From a virus, in the IMG/VR virus record IMGVR_UViG_3300032282_004590, positions 1 to 39,336 of that record: a stretch of DNA of 39,336 nucleotides; one strand, given 5' to 3'. The position numbers and the translations under genes are program-made. The notes beneath the pieces are model-generated. The model did not search any database, was not told where the DNA came from, and was given only the letters and a program-made list of their open reading frames with translations. Shown piece by piece: positions 6,815 to 14,910 of this stretch. Each line of letters begins with the position of its first letter. Positions within the stretch are counted from its first letter, which is position 1.

Positions 6815-8017
6815 TTAGAGTTTGGACGCGATGCTGCTGGCGAGATCGTCCTCGGTTCCCTGACTCTGACGGAGACGCTGGCTGGCGGCCTTGGCGGCGG
6901 CCGCGCGGGGCGGCAGACGCGGCGGCAAAACGCCAGCACGGCTGGGGGCGGCGGGCGGCGTGGCCTTGCGCGGAGCCTGGCCTTGCGGCTGGGCAGCGGG
7001 ACGGCCTTTGGCGCCAGCGGCCTTGGCCTCGGCAGCGAGGCGGGCAAGCAGCTGGTCGGTGACCTGAACGCCCGAGTTCCGCAGGGCTTGGCCAACGAAA
7101 GCGTCGGCGGCCACCATGCGGTAGTTGGGCAGCCGGCGCAGCGCCGGCACTTGCTGAACCGCCTTTTGCACCTGGGCGCCGGCTCCTTTCGTGGTGTCTT
7201 TCAGCCACGGATAGAAGTTCACGGCATCCCGGTCGGCCTCAGCACGCTTGGCGAGATACTCACGGCGCTTGGGCACTTCGTCGGTCAGCAGGCTTTGCAC
7301 CTCGGCGTGAAGCTGGCGCACCTCATCGGGGCCATAATCACGCTCGCCGAGCTTTCCACCGTCGGGATTCTGAATCGCCCACTTGAGCAGCGAGCTGTAA
7401 CGCTGCTGCGCGTGCGCGAGATCCTCCGGCGTCTCCACATGGTCGAGCACTTCCGGAACCAACGCACCCTCGTCGCGGGCGCGGTAAGCGGCCACCTGCT
7501 CCTCGAGCTTGGCAACACGCTCCTCCGCGCTCTTTGAGCGGGCGGTCAGTTCGTTGATGCGCTGCTGAAAACCCTCGGGCTTCGGCTTTTCGCCTTCACC
7601 CGCCGGCTTGGCAGCATTGGGATCCTGGGCTTCGGGTGAATCACTGGCGGCGGCCGCATCGCTTTGGCCGGGCACCTCCTCACCCTCGGCACCGTCGTCT
7701 CCTTCTCCGGTCGTTTCGTCAGTGCTGGCGCCCTCGTCGCTGCCGGCGGCTTGCGCCGTCTGCTGTTCGTCGAAGGTTTCCAGGCGGGCTGACTCATCGG
7801 TATCGGAATCGGAGCCATCGGCACCGTTCTCGTCGTTTTGGCCATCGGATTGCTGGCCGAGCTCTGCATTCAGGGCTTCCCGAATGCCGAGCAGATCTCC
7901 GCGAACCGCGCCATGCGAAGGTAGAACGTCGCTCTCCGCACCCGATTGCGAGTCGGGGGGCTGCGCGGCAGGCGTCGAAACGGCCGCGCTCTTTTGGGAA
8001 TTTCCGCTTGTTTTCAT
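6815..8017 (-). CDS. Capsid scaffolding protein
   Basis: 400 aa, ATG at 8017. The composition is typical of a scaffold. The first 170 residues are disordered and very acidic (runs such as GSDSDTDESARLE and TTGEGDDGAEGEE). A coiled coil follows (INELTARSKSAEERVAKLEEQVAAYRARDE, about 175-205). Then comes a helical domain, and the last 90 residues are basic and rich in Pro/Ala (RLPPRAAAAKAASQRLRQS), suited to binding the inner face of the capsid protein. It lies directly upstream of the major capsid gene and downstream of portal, the usual order. No protease gene is visible next to it. Confidence 0.85.
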   Translation of the reverse strand: MKTSGNSQKSAAVSTPAAQPPDSQSGAESDVLPSHGAVRGDLLGIREALNAELGQQSDGQNDENGADGSDSDTDESARLETFDEQQTAQAAGSDEGASTDETTGEGDDGAEGEEVPGQSDAAAASDSPEAQDPNAAKPAGEGEKPKPEGFQQRINELTARSKSAEERVAKLEEQVAAYRARDEGALVPEVLDHVETPEDLAHAQQRYSSLLKWAIQNPDGGKLGERDYGPDEVRQLHAEVQSLLTDEVPKRREYLAKRAEADRDAVNFYPWLKDTTKGAGAQVQKAVQQVPALRRLPNYRMVAADAFVGQALRNSGVQVTDQLLARLAAEAKAAGAKGRPAAQPQGQAPRKATPPAAPSRAGVLPPRLPPRAAAAKAASQRLRQSQGTEDDLASSIASKL

Positions 8018-8165
8018 AGGTTGGGCCTAAGTGAGCCCAATGCCTTGAACACCAGCGGAGCCGGTCAATAATGCCCCGATAGCAAAACCCGAGTTGGCCC
8101 GACTTGGCCCAACTTTACCGTAGGTTTCACGCCGCCGGTGGCGGCGTTTGTTCCACGTTATTCCG
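8018..8165 (-). other. Intergenic spacer with several stem-loops before the scaffold-capsid genes
   Basis: This is one of the longest gene-free stretches of the window. A perfect 8-bp stem with 3-nt loop lies at 8129-8147 (ACGCCGCC/GGCGGCGT). A second imperfect stem at about 8092-8114 contains GTTGGGCC/GGCCAAC. A third lies close to the scaffold start (TTGGGC/GCCCAA, about 8023-8042). A TTGACC hexamer on the minus strand (about 8061-8066) is a weak -35 candidate, but no good -10 follows. It may be a late-promoter or mRNA-processing region. Confidence 0.45.
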
Positions 8166-8486
8166 CTATCCGCTGCGCGTGGATTTCTCCGGTGACCGTT
8201 TAGTGCGTGAACCGTTGAGCTCGCGCGCCTGCTTGATGCAGTTGGCGATTTCGTGCTGCAGGCTGGCAATCTCAGCCAGGCGGCCCCCGGCGTGGCCCGC
8301 GGACCGTTCCGTGAGCTCCGGCTGCGCGGCTTCGACGGTGGCCCGGGCAAGGCGTTCGCCGAGGATCTGGCGAAACGCCTGGGCCATCTTCGGGTTGGCG
8401 TCCAAGACGGTGCCAATGGCCTGCGAAAGCTCCTCGCGCGTCAGCGGCGTTTCGGCCGCGGGGTAATAGACAACGATCGACTCCAT
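8166..8486 (-). CDS. Small helical protein between portal and scaffold
   Basis: 106 aa, ATG at 8486, three bases after the portal stop. It is mostly helical (LTREELSQAIGTVLDANPKMAQAFRQILGERLARATVEAA, then ASLQHEIANCIKQARELNG) with a basic tail. There is no membrane segment or catalytic motif. Its position suggests a head-assembly accessory protein, but no family was recognised. Confidence 0.7.
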   Translation of the reverse strand: MESIVVYYPAAETPLTREELSQAIGTVLDANPKMAQAFRQILGERLARATVEAAQPELTERSAGHAGGRLAEIASLQHEIANCIKQARELNGSRTKRSPEKSTRSG

Positions 8487-8489
8487 AAA

Positions 8490-10661
8490 TCAGCCGCCGC
8501 CGAATTGCGCGCTTTGCGGGCCCTGCTGCAGCGGCGCGGTGCCAAGCCTTCCCACGACCTTGTTTTGGTCCTGCGTGAGCTGCTGCGTGAGGTACTTCTG
8601 GTAATTGTCGAGGAGCTCGCGGAAGGAACCGCCCTGTTGGTACGCCTGGGCGAGTTGCTGGCTCGATTTCACGGTCTGCATGAGCACGTTCATGCGGAGC
8701 TGCGCGTTGATCCCCTGCACCGGCATGTCCGGCTCGATGCCGGCCGCCATCTGGGTGATCGCGTTCTTGGTGGCGTCGATCTCGCGCTGCGTGACGTTCT
8801 GCTGCGGGCGCACGGTGCGGCGTGCAAGCACCGGGTCGATGGTGTAGGCGCCCCACTCCGCGATCGGTCCGCGGTCGAGCGTGCCCGAAGAATCGGCGGC
8901 GGCAACCTTCGTCAGCGCGTCGAGTTTCTTCATGGCGTATTCCATGTTCAAATCGCGCGCGTCGATCTCGATGAGGATGTCCCACCGGCCGGCTAAATCC
9001 TCGGGCGTCAGATTTGCCGGTTCGCCGGTGGCACCGGTGATGCGCGCAATCTCGGCGGCCGAGTAGTAATCGCGGCAGTCGTCGAGCACCATCGTGAAAA
9101 CCTCGCGCCAGAGACCGAAAAAGCGATCGGCTGACCGCTGTTGTTTTGTCGCCACGCGGTTCGGATCCTGGTCGGCCGTCATGCGGCCGGCATACTCGTC
9201 GACCTCGTGCCGTGTGGTGCGCTCCATTTCGACGGAATACTGCGGCAGCTGCCCAGGCGGCGTGAACCACTCGACATCATCCTGGCGCATGACCGGGACG
9301 GCGGCGTTGGGCGCCACGATCAAATCGAAAGCGCCGCGGTCCATGCGGACCTTGTGCGGCGGGCTGGCAATCAGCTGGATGAAATTCGAGCGGGCATCGC
9401 GCTGCACCTTGATCTCGGTCTGATGCGTGGCGAGCGGGCGCGTGAGGCCGCGCGATTCGGTGAGCTGGCGGCCGGTGCGCTCCCGCGGCCGGACCACGAA
9501 AGGATAGCGGCCGTGCCGGTTGGCGCGGAGCTCGTTCTTGAGCGGGCGGTCCGGAACTGAGCCGTTCCAGATCGTGCAATAGACGCCCATGACGCCCAGC
9601 TCGTCGGCGCGGCGGGAGTAGCTCCACCAAATCTCGAACAGGTTGTCGGACTCGTCAACCGCCATGCCGGGCCCGCTGAATTGGTTTCCGTGGCGGCTGG
9701 TGGATTGGCCGATCGTGCCGGCGACGATGCTCTGACCGCGGCCGCGGGAAATCACTTCCTCCACCACGTCGGCATCCCATCCCAGCGTGAAAGCGCGCTC
9801 GCGCAGTTCATCCTCGTTGACCCATTCCCGGCGGTGCACGTTGCGCGCGCGCTGAATGTTGGCGGTGCCAATGGGAAAGAAAACGTCCTCGAGGAAGCGC
9901 AGCGCCTGCACGCTGGGCCGATTCTCGCGGATCACGGGCACCGGGAGCTCGGCCTGGCCGGTCTTGCGGAGATCCCGGATCGCCTTGCGCAGCGTCGGGT
10001 CAGTGACCACCGGGTAAACGGAGGAGAGCCAGCGCAAAAACTCCGGTTCACGTATCGGATTGGTGGCGAGATCGGCGAAGTCTCCCAGCATTTCCGGCTC
10101 GAGGCGGGGATCATCCGGGCTCACCTGGTCCGGATTGGTTTCCCCGGTGGCGTAAAGAATCGCCAGTTGCTCAAGCGTGAGCGACCGGCGCTCGAGGTTG
10201 GTGTCGCGCATCCAGCACACTTCCACGATCGCGATGCCAGGATCGTCGGCGAACATGTATTCGGCGCTCAGCTCAACCTCATCCTCGAGTTCCGCCCGCA
10301 TTTCCCGATCACGCAGCCAGCGAAGGAGCGTGGTGATGCCCTGGGAGCGCGGCGCGTCGTCCGGCTCAACGGGTAAGGCCTGAACCTGCGAACGGAAAAA
10401 CATCAGCTGCGCGGTGTCCTTGATGTCTTGGATCACGCCATCGAGCAGCGGGACGCGAAGATCCGAAGCTCCCTCAAACGGCAGCGGCACCTCGCCGAGA
10501 TTCTTCTCGTACTTGCGGCCGTCGTCGCTCTGCCCGTCCCAGAGATTAAAACGCAAATCGCGCGCGGCCTGCTGCCTCTGCCAGACCGTCGTGCCGTCGC
10601 CGATGATCTGCTCCAAATCCGAGCGTAATTCGGCAAACTCGTCCTGATCTTTCGGCTTCAT
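8490..10661 (-). CDS. Portal protein
   Basis: 723 aa from the ATG at 10661-10659 (MKPKDQDEFAELRSDLEQII). An upstream in-frame start at 10772 would overlap the preceding gene. The protein has the features of large podovirus-like portals. The N-terminal segment (WQRQQAARDLRFNLWDGQ, PLPFEGASDLRVPLLDGVIQD) has the 'PF-x-GASD-x-R-x-P' pattern typical of this class. A central beta-rich wing (FEIWWSYSRRADELGVMGVYCTIWNGS) follows. A long helical stem and crown has TRHEVDEYAGRMTADQDPNR and ends in Q-rich helices (LLDNYQKYLTQQLTQDQNK). It forms the dodecameric DNA entry vertex and works with the terminase encoded just upstream. Confidence 0.88.
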   Translation of the reverse strand: MKPKDQDEFAELRSDLEQIIGDGTTVWQRQQAARDLRFNLWDGQSDDGRKYEKNLGEVPLPFEGASDLRVPLLDGVIQDIKDTAQLMFFRSQVQALPVEPDDAPRSQGITTLLRWLRDREMRAELEDEVELSAEYMFADDPGIAIVEVCWMRDTNLERRSLTLEQLAILYATGETNPDQVSPDDPRLEPEMLGDFADLATNPIREPEFLRWLSSVYPVVTDPTLRKAIRDLRKTGQAELPVPVIRENRPSVQALRFLEDVFFPIGTANIQRARNVHRREWVNEDELRERAFTLGWDADVVEEVISRGRGQSIVAGTIGQSTSRHGNQFSGPGMAVDESDNLFEIWWSYSRRADELGVMGVYCTIWNGSVPDRPLKNELRANRHGRYPFVVRPRERTGRQLTESRGLTRPLATHQTEIKVQRDARSNFIQLIASPPHKVRMDRGAFDLIVAPNAAVPVMRQDDVEWFTPPGQLPQYSVEMERTTRHEVDEYAGRMTADQDPNRVATKQQRSADRFFGLWREVFTMVLDDCRDYYSAAEIARITGATGEPANLTPEDLAGRWDILIEIDARDLNMEYAMKKLDALTKVAAADSSGTLDRGPIAEWGAYTIDPVLARRTVRPQQNVTQREIDATKNAITQMAAGIEPDMPVQGINAQLRMNVLMQTVKSSQQLAQAYQQGGSFRELLDNYQKYLTQQLTQDQNKVVGRLGTAPLQQGPQSAQFGGG

Positions 10662-10668
10662 TTGCTGT

Positions 10669-10863
10669 TCAACTGGACGTTCCCCGGAGGTCGTCAAGAA
10701 CACGTTTGATCTCGGCGCGCATGTAGCGCGCGCGCTTGTAGGCGGCCGGGTAATAGCGACGGATCCGGCCATCGGCCTCGAGGGTTTCGAGTTGGCGGCG
10801 GCTCCCCACGGCGGAAATCACGTCCTGCCGGGTGAGGTAAATCTTGGCGGGCAATGCGGTCAT
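10669..10863 (-). CDS. Small winged-helix/MerR-like protein between terminase and portal
   Basis: 64 aa from the ATG at 10863 (MTALPAKIYLTRQDVISAVGS). The sequence TRQDVISAVGSRRQLETLEADGRIRRYY fits a short DNA-binding helix-turn-helix of the excisionase/MerR kind, followed by a basic helix (KRARYMRAEIKRVLDDLR). Sixteen bases separate it from the terminase stop. No separate small terminase was found elsewhere, so a role in DNA recognition during packaging is possible, although it is very short for that. A regulatory role is equally open. Confidence 0.6.
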   Translation of the reverse strand: MTALPAKIYLTRQDVISAVGSRRQLETLEADGRIRRYYPAAYKRARYMRAEIKRVLDDLRGTSS

Positions 10864-10879
10864 GGTGGGCGGGGTTGGA

Positions 10880-12658
10880 TTAGTAGTGGGTGGCGCGGCG
10901 GCGGCCCCAGCTGTTGAGCAGGTTGGTGTCGATGTAGCCGTAGCCGCTTTCGATAAAGTATCGGTCGGGATCGATGATGTCCTTGAGCGCGTCCTTGTCA
11001 GAGCCAAGGGCGGTGTATTCCGAGTAACAGATTTCGGTCTGTTTCAGGTCGTCGACCACGTACCACTTCGGGCAATTGTCATACGCGTTGAGCGGCCGGC
11101 TCGCGTCCCACTCGAGCGCGGTCTGCAGGGCCTGGATGCCGTGCGCGACGTGCCGGCCGGGCGCTTCTTCGACGAGCATTCGAGGCAAACGCACTTTGCC
11201 GCTCCGCGTCTTGGTCTCTTGGGCGAGCAGGTCGAGGATACTGGTGCCTTCTTCCTGGCTCGGGACGCCTTGGCCACCAAGTCGCGGGTCGATGAGGCGG
11301 CGCGCGATCGTCTCGCTCTTGCTGCCATCCCACTCCTCGAGCTTTTCATCCCACCGCCAGCCCTCGAGCTCGAGCATGAGCCGCTTGTAGCGGTCGATGC
11401 CTGGATCGAGACCGAGCCTCTGCGCTTCGCCCGGCCGCCAGTCGTTTTGGTCAGCGCGCTCGGGTGGCAGGGCCCACTCGCCAAATCGGCCGTAATCGGG
11501 CCACTCGCGATAGACGATCCGCCAGCCTTGCGGCGTGACCGCGTACCACTTGATGAACCAATTCTTCGCGTGGCCCGGATCAATCACCACGTAGCGGGTG
11601 ACACCCTGCTTTTCGATCTCCTTGAACTTTTCGCGCGTGATGCGGTGCGCCGGGCCGAAGTTGGCCAGGGCGGCGCCGGCGGGCTTGTCGACAAATCCAT
11701 AGGCGCGCACGAGCCATTGCGACTTTGGCCGGCCTTGGAGCTTTTTGAGCACCTCCTGATTGGCGCCAAACGGATTGCAGCCCCAATGATAGTAGAGCAC
11801 GCACGCGCGGGGATTCGCGCACTGCAGCAGCACCGGCAGGTGGCCAGGCGGGCAATCCTTGGCCAGCACCATGTCGGGCCGAAGCATCGCGTGCATTTCC
11901 GGGGCCACCGGCGCCGTCTCCATCACGCGCGAGCCGGCGAGAAACTTCTGCACCACCGGAGTGTAGGCCGGCCCGCCGTTTTCGAGCGGAGTGAAGGAAA
12001 TCAGGATCTTCATGATCCGGTCCTTGCCCAGGCGGAACGCCATCGCCTCGTAGAACGGTAGCGGCACGAGCTCATCGAACAGCGCCCAATCGATCTCGTA
12101 GCCCTCAAAGTCGTTCACGTCCTGCTTGTAGTTGAAAAACATCGTCTGCGACGTATTGGGCAGGATGTATTGCATGTTCGAAAACCCGGTGGCTTTCGTG
12201 TATTTCACGTAAATGTCAGCCCCGACTTTGCCGAGGTCTCGCCACTCCGGCGGGAGCATCGCGTGGAAGAGTTTCTGCTGCTTGTTGATGCTCGCGCGCT
12301 CGCTGCGGTCGAAAGCCGCGACGAGCTTGCCGGCATTGTTCGCCTGATCGGCGACGACGGTTTTAACCGTGTCGCGCGATTTGCCGAGGCGGTTGCCCCC
12401 GAGAATCAGGATCTCGTCGTAGTCGCGGAGCAATGCCTGCAGCCGGTGATAGAGCGGTGCATCGTATCCGTGGCGCAGAGGATCCTGCTGCTCGAGACGG
12501 ATCTTTTCCTCCCGCTTGGCGTGCATTTCCTCCAGCCGGCGCTTGGCCTCCTGGGCGCCGACCTGCTCGATCAATCCTGCGATCTGCTCCCGCGTCGGAA
12601 CTTTCAACACCGGGTGCGGTGTCCAAACTACGCGCGTGGATTGAGGGGCTTCGATCAT
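10880..12658 (-). CDS. terL: Terminase large subunit (packaging ATPase and nuclease)
   Basis: 592 aa from the ATG at 12658. In-frame TTG and GTG codons upstream (12679, 12676) would add seven residues without a ribosome site. Walker A is GGNRLGKS (residues 87-94), with Walker B WALFDE (about 191-196). The C-terminal RNase H-like nuclease begins with YVVIDPGHAKNW (Asp at about 360) and has further acidic residues in the LVEEAPGRHVAHG and DPDRYFIESGYGY regions. The motor threads DNA through the portal, and the nuclease cuts the concatemer. The N-terminus carries a charged helix (EQVGAQEAKRRLEEMHAKREEKIRL) before the ATPase. Confidence 0.92.
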   Translation of the reverse strand: MIEAPQSTRVVWTPHPVLKVPTREQIAGLIEQVGAQEAKRRLEEMHAKREEKIRLEQQDPLRHGYDAPLYHRLQALLRDYDEILILGGNRLGKSRDTVKTVVADQANNAGKLVAAFDRSERASINKQQKLFHAMLPPEWRDLGKVGADIYVKYTKATGFSNMQYILPNTSQTMFFNYKQDVNDFEGYEIDWALFDELVPLPFYEAMAFRLGKDRIMKILISFTPLENGGPAYTPVVQKFLAGSRVMETAPVAPEMHAMLRPDMVLAKDCPPGHLPVLLQCANPRACVLYYHWGCNPFGANQEVLKKLQGRPKSQWLVRAYGFVDKPAGAALANFGPAHRITREKFKEIEKQGVTRYVVIDPGHAKNWFIKWYAVTPQGWRIVYREWPDYGRFGEWALPPERADQNDWRPGEAQRLGLDPGIDRYKRLMLELEGWRWDEKLEEWDGSKSETIARRLIDPRLGGQGVPSQEEGTSILDLLAQETKTRSGKVRLPRMLVEEAPGRHVAHGIQALQTALEWDASRPLNAYDNCPKWYVVDDLKQTEICYSEYTALGSDKDALKDIIDPDRYFIESGYGYIDTNLLNSWGRRRATHY

Positions 12659-12724
12659 TCTTGTGTCAGTGGGCACCAAGTTGGCAACGGGCGGGCGTCG
12701 GGAGGGCGGAATCTCTCGTTCGTT

Positions 12725-12749
12725 CCGGGTTAACCGGGTTAACCGGGTT
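12725..12749. repeat. Tandem 9-bp repeat at a gene end
   Basis: The unit CCGGGTTAA occurs about 2.8 times in a row, starting at 12725, 12734 and 12743. The TAA stop of the 83-aa gene (12739-12741) lies inside it. The unit is three codons long, so gain or loss keeps the phase. The repeat lies in the gap just before terL, a region where a packaging-site signal could occur. That function is not shown. Confidence 0.8.
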
Positions 12750-12990
12750 GCTCGGCCGTGAGGCGGGCGACCATCTCCTCGGTGCTCGCGTTGAACTGGG
12801 TGTTGAGCAGTTCAAGCACGGGTCTGATCTGTTCCTGTGTGAAGGCGTTGCGCCCGTCCGGGGTCAGCAGCGCCACGGTCTTGCCGTCGCATCGAAGCGC
12901 GGCGCGGTAGGTCGAGTAGGTCCAGCGCGGAACAGGCTGCGCGAGGCAGCCTTGTGTGATCGGAATTTCGGACATGGGCGGTGATTTCAT
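12739..12990 (-). CDS. Small protein of unknown function
   Basis: 83 aa from the ATG at 12990; a second in-frame ATG at 12975 is also possible. The start is preceded by the motif GAACGAAACGCCC, which is also found before another gene in this cluster. The protein has a short beta-rich part (VPRWTYSTYRAALRCDGKTVALLTPDGRN) and a helical end (FTQEQIRPVLELLNTQFNASTEEMVARLT). No domain was recognised. Its stop codon lies in a tandem repeat. Confidence 0.65.
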   Translation of the reverse strand: MKSPPMSEIPITQGCLAQPVPRWTYSTYRAALRCDGKTVALLTPDGRNAFTQEQIRPVLELLNTQFNASTEEMVARLTAEQPG

Positions 12991-13009
12991 GGGCGTTTCG
13001 TTCGCTGGG

Positions 13010-13363
13010 TCAGGCGAAGCCTTGGTTGCTATCGATGCAGACCCACTGGCCGGCATATTTGCCGCTGGCGTGTCGTTGGAAGGTCTCGCCGTGAAGCGGG
13101 CCGTCTTTCTGGATGCGCCAGTCGTGGTCTGGATCGGCGGCGGCGAGCTTCTCGGCATCGGCCACGGTCCATACGGGGCCGTCTTGCGTCTCCTCGTAGA
13201 TGAGTTCTTTGCCCTTGGTGAGCACGGCGGACCCAAAGCCGACCGCGATCAGCATGTCGGGGTGCGCGATTCTGCACGCGGTCGAGCAGCACGCGCACCC
13301 GATGAAGAGTTGCTTGTCTTCCAGCGGCTTCACCTGTGCCCAGTTGGCGGTTTGAGTAGTCAT
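13010..13363 (-). CDS. Cysteine-rich conserved phage protein
   Basis: 117 aa from the ATG at 13363. The N-terminal third carries FIGCACCSTACRIAHPDM, a C-x-C-C-x3-C-x3-H cluster that may bind a metal. The second half has WTVADAEKLAAADPDHDWRI and PLHGETFQRH, a pattern I recall from many small phage proteins of unknown function. It is soluble and has no enzymatic motif. It is part of the 12.7-14.2 kb run of small genes with similar intercistronic sequences. A perfect stem-loop (13383-13397) precedes its start. Confidence 0.7.
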   Translation of the reverse strand: MTTQTANWAQVKPLEDKQLFIGCACCSTACRIAHPDMLIAVGFGSAVLTKGKELIYEETQDGPVWTVADAEKLAAADPDHDWRIQKDGPLHGETFQRHASGKYAGQWVCIDSNQGFA

Positions 13364-13397
13364 AAAATTGTGCCGGTCTTTCCCGGCTGTCAGCCGG

Positions 13398-13646
13398 TTA
13401 GGCAGATGCTGTTTTCTGGCTGCCGTACAGCGGGACGTGCTTCGCAGCTTCGAGCACGTCGTCCAGATGCAGCACCTCCTTGAGGTTGGGCATCGGGTCG
13501 TTCGGGCTGGTGGGCGCGATCTTGCCGTTGCAGTGGTCGTTGCCGGCCACGGCGTCGTAGAGGATGCCGACGACCGGCGCTCCGTATTGCGGGACAAGGA
13601 GAACCTTGTCCCCGTTCTTGGCTTCTCTGCCGTTTTTGTAGTGCAT
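13398..13646 (-). CDS. Small protein of unknown function (NGREAKNGDKV type)
   Basis: 82 aa, ATG at 13646. It begins MHYKNGREAKNGDKVLLVPQ, a beta-barrel-like opening seen in many small phage proteins (a Gly-Asp turn then a hydrophobic strand). It continues with an acidic helical end (LKEVLHLDDVLEAAKHV). An intercistronic hairpin with 6-bp arms (13657-13673) lies just upstream of the start. The function is unknown. Confidence 0.65.
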   Translation of the reverse strand: MHYKNGREAKNGDKVLLVPQYGAPVVGILYDAVAGNDHCNGKIAPTSPNDPMPNLKEVLHLDDVLEAAKHVPLYGSQKTASA

Positions 13647-13689
13647 TTTTGGTAGGCCGGGCGGGATGCCCGGAAGGTCTTTCGTTCGG

Positions 13690-13926
13690 TCAGGGCCGGT
13701 GCCACTTGCGGGCGAGGCTGTATTCCTCGGTGATCGTACCGTCCGGGTAGCACTCCCGCCACGCGATCACGCAGAACACGGCCATTTGACCGCCGCTGAA
13801 CGTGCGAAGTGTGGACGGTGTTACCTCGCCGTCGTACCGAACGACAAAGCAGGGCTCGTCCTTGTAGGGCTTCGGCGGGGCGGATAGCCCGACGCGGCGA
13901 AATAGGGCTGTGAACAGGTTGGGCAT
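13690..13926 (-). CDS. Small protein of unknown function
   Basis: 78 aa, ATG at 13926 with a good ribosome site (AAAGGAA at 13932-13938, spacing 5). It starts with a short amphipathic or hydrophobic stretch (MPNLFTALFRRVGL), then has a beta-rich core (CFVVRYDGEVTPSTLRTFSGGQMAVFCVIAW) and a basic end. Its stop codon lies in the repeated intercistronic sequence CCCTGACCGAACGAAAG. No family was recognised. Confidence 0.65.
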   Translation of the reverse strand: MPNLFTALFRRVGLSAPPKPYKDEPCFVVRYDGEVTPSTLRTFSGGQMAVFCVIAWRECYPDGTITEEYSLARKWHRP

Positions 13927-13946
13927 GGGCGTTCCTTTCGTTCCGG

Positions 13947-14180
13947 TCAGGGTTGGTTAGTAACGATGATTCCGTTGCTCGGCGTGGTACTGGTCGTTGC
14001 CGCATCCGGCGTTTTCTGGATAAAGTCTTGGGCGGCTTTCATGTTCGCGATGGCCCGGTCAAACAGGTAGTGAAGGCGTTCGGGAATGACGCAGGTATCC
14101 CGGTGCCGGTCGGTCAGCATCCCTTCCAGATTGCCGATGGATTCGGCCAAGGCGCAGATATGTTTGAGGCGTGGTTTCAT
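13947..14180 (-). CDS. Small helical protein of unknown function
   Basis: 77 aa, ATG at 14180. It is preceded by the 13-bp motif GAACGAAACGCCC, identical to the one before the 83-aa gene. It is basic and helical in the first 55 residues (KHICALAESIGNLEGMLTDRH, ERLHYLFDRAIANMKAAQDFIQK), with a Thr/Ser-rich tail. It is not recognised. It follows the RlpA-like gene by 12 nt. Confidence 0.65.
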   Translation of the reverse strand: MKPRLKHICALAESIGNLEGMLTDRHRDTCVIPERLHYLFDRAIANMKAAQDFIQKTPDAATTSTTPSNGIIVTNQP

Positions 14181-14192
14181 CGGGCGTTTCGT

Positions 14193-14597
14193 TCAGAGTT
14201 CCTGTTGGATCTCCACCTGGACGACTCCGACCTTGATGTTGGCGATGCGCTCGAAAGCGGCGCGGGAGAGATCGATGATGCGGCCGAGGCGTTTGTCGGG
14301 GCCGCGATCGGTGACGGTGACTCGCACGCTCTGCAGGGAATCGACGCATCGGATCCGCAGGACGGCGCCAAGGGGCCAATCCCACGTCGCGCAGGTGAGC
14401 GCATCCGGATTGAACGGCTGACCGTTGGCCATTGTCTTTCCGCGATAGCCTTCGCCATACCAGGAGGCTTTGCCACGAACGGCGCCGGCCGCCGTCTTTG
14501 CCCGGCTGAAAATTCCAGTCACCAAATCCGACGCGATTGCAGCGGTCGCCATCGCGCAAACGCAGACAAAAAGCAGGAGCACTTTCCCGATACTCAT
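14193..14597 (-). CDS. RlpA-like double-psi beta-barrel protein with signal peptide
   Basis: 134 aa from the ATG at 14597, which overlaps the upstream stop by ATGA. A signal peptide is clear: MSIGKVLLLFVCVCAMATAAIAS (about residues 1-23). The mature part has the RlpA/DPBB hallmarks: ASWYGEGYRGKTMANGQPF (about 44-62), a middle strand LGAVLRIRCVDS, and VTVTDRGP (Asp97, the catalytic-type aspartate of lytic transglycosylases) followed by RIIDLSRAAFERIA. RlpA cleaves naked glycan strands at division septa. Here it would act on peptidoglycan in the periplasm. It sits among replication and early genes rather than with the lysis genes, so a role other than simple lysis is possible. Confidence 0.85.
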   Translation of the reverse strand: MSIGKVLLLFVCVCAMATAAIASDLVTGIFSRAKTAAGAVRGKASWYGEGYRGKTMANGQPFNPDALTCATWDWPLGAVLRIRCVDSLQSVRVTVTDRGPDKRLGRIIDLSRAAFERIANIKVGVVQVEIQQEL

Positions 14598-14899
14598 GAC
14601 GCCATCCTTTCGGCGCGGTGCGCCAGTAGGTTCCGGCCGTCGTTCCACTTCGGTCGGGCGAGGGTCCGCTTTCTGTTCCACGGGTGACGGTGTGCCACGT
14701 CGAGCAATGCGAGTTCTTCGGGCGTGAGCAGCTCGGTCACTTTCTTCCAGATGAAACCCCGCCGCCGGCTCCCATTGAGCACCCGGCAAAGCGCCGGCCT
14801 GGTGACGCTGAGCTGATTGGCGAGGATTTCGGTGGTGAGGCCGCGCGCCTGGATCTTGCGATAGAACGCGCTCATTTCGGGTGGTTTTAGTCCGCTCAT
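14594..14899 (-). CDS. Cro-like helix-turn-helix protein
   Basis: 101 aa, ATG at 14899 with a clear GGAAAGGAA ribosome site. Residues about 20-50 (GLTTEILANQLSVTRPALCRVLNGSRR) form a helix-turn-helix of the Cro/CI (HTH_3/HigA-like) type. The C-terminal half is basic and rich in tryptophan (HPWNRKRTLARPKWNDG). It follows the helicase gene, whose stop codon lies in a small hairpin directly upstream of this start. It may regulate early or late transcription; no partner toxin gene is seen. Confidence 0.75.
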   Translation of the reverse strand: MSGLKPPEMSAFYRKIQARGLTTEILANQLSVTRPALCRVLNGSRRRGFIWKKVTELLTPEELALLDVAHRHPWNRKRTLARPKWNDGRNLLAHRAERMAS

Positions 14900-14910
14900 G
14901 GTTCCTTTCC

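Noticed and set aside
8129-8147. Perfect 8-bp hairpin as a plus-strand terminator
   Set aside because: The T-rich tail is on the plus strand, but no plus-strand gene lies nearby; transcripts here run on the minus strand. It is listed only as part of the structured spacer.
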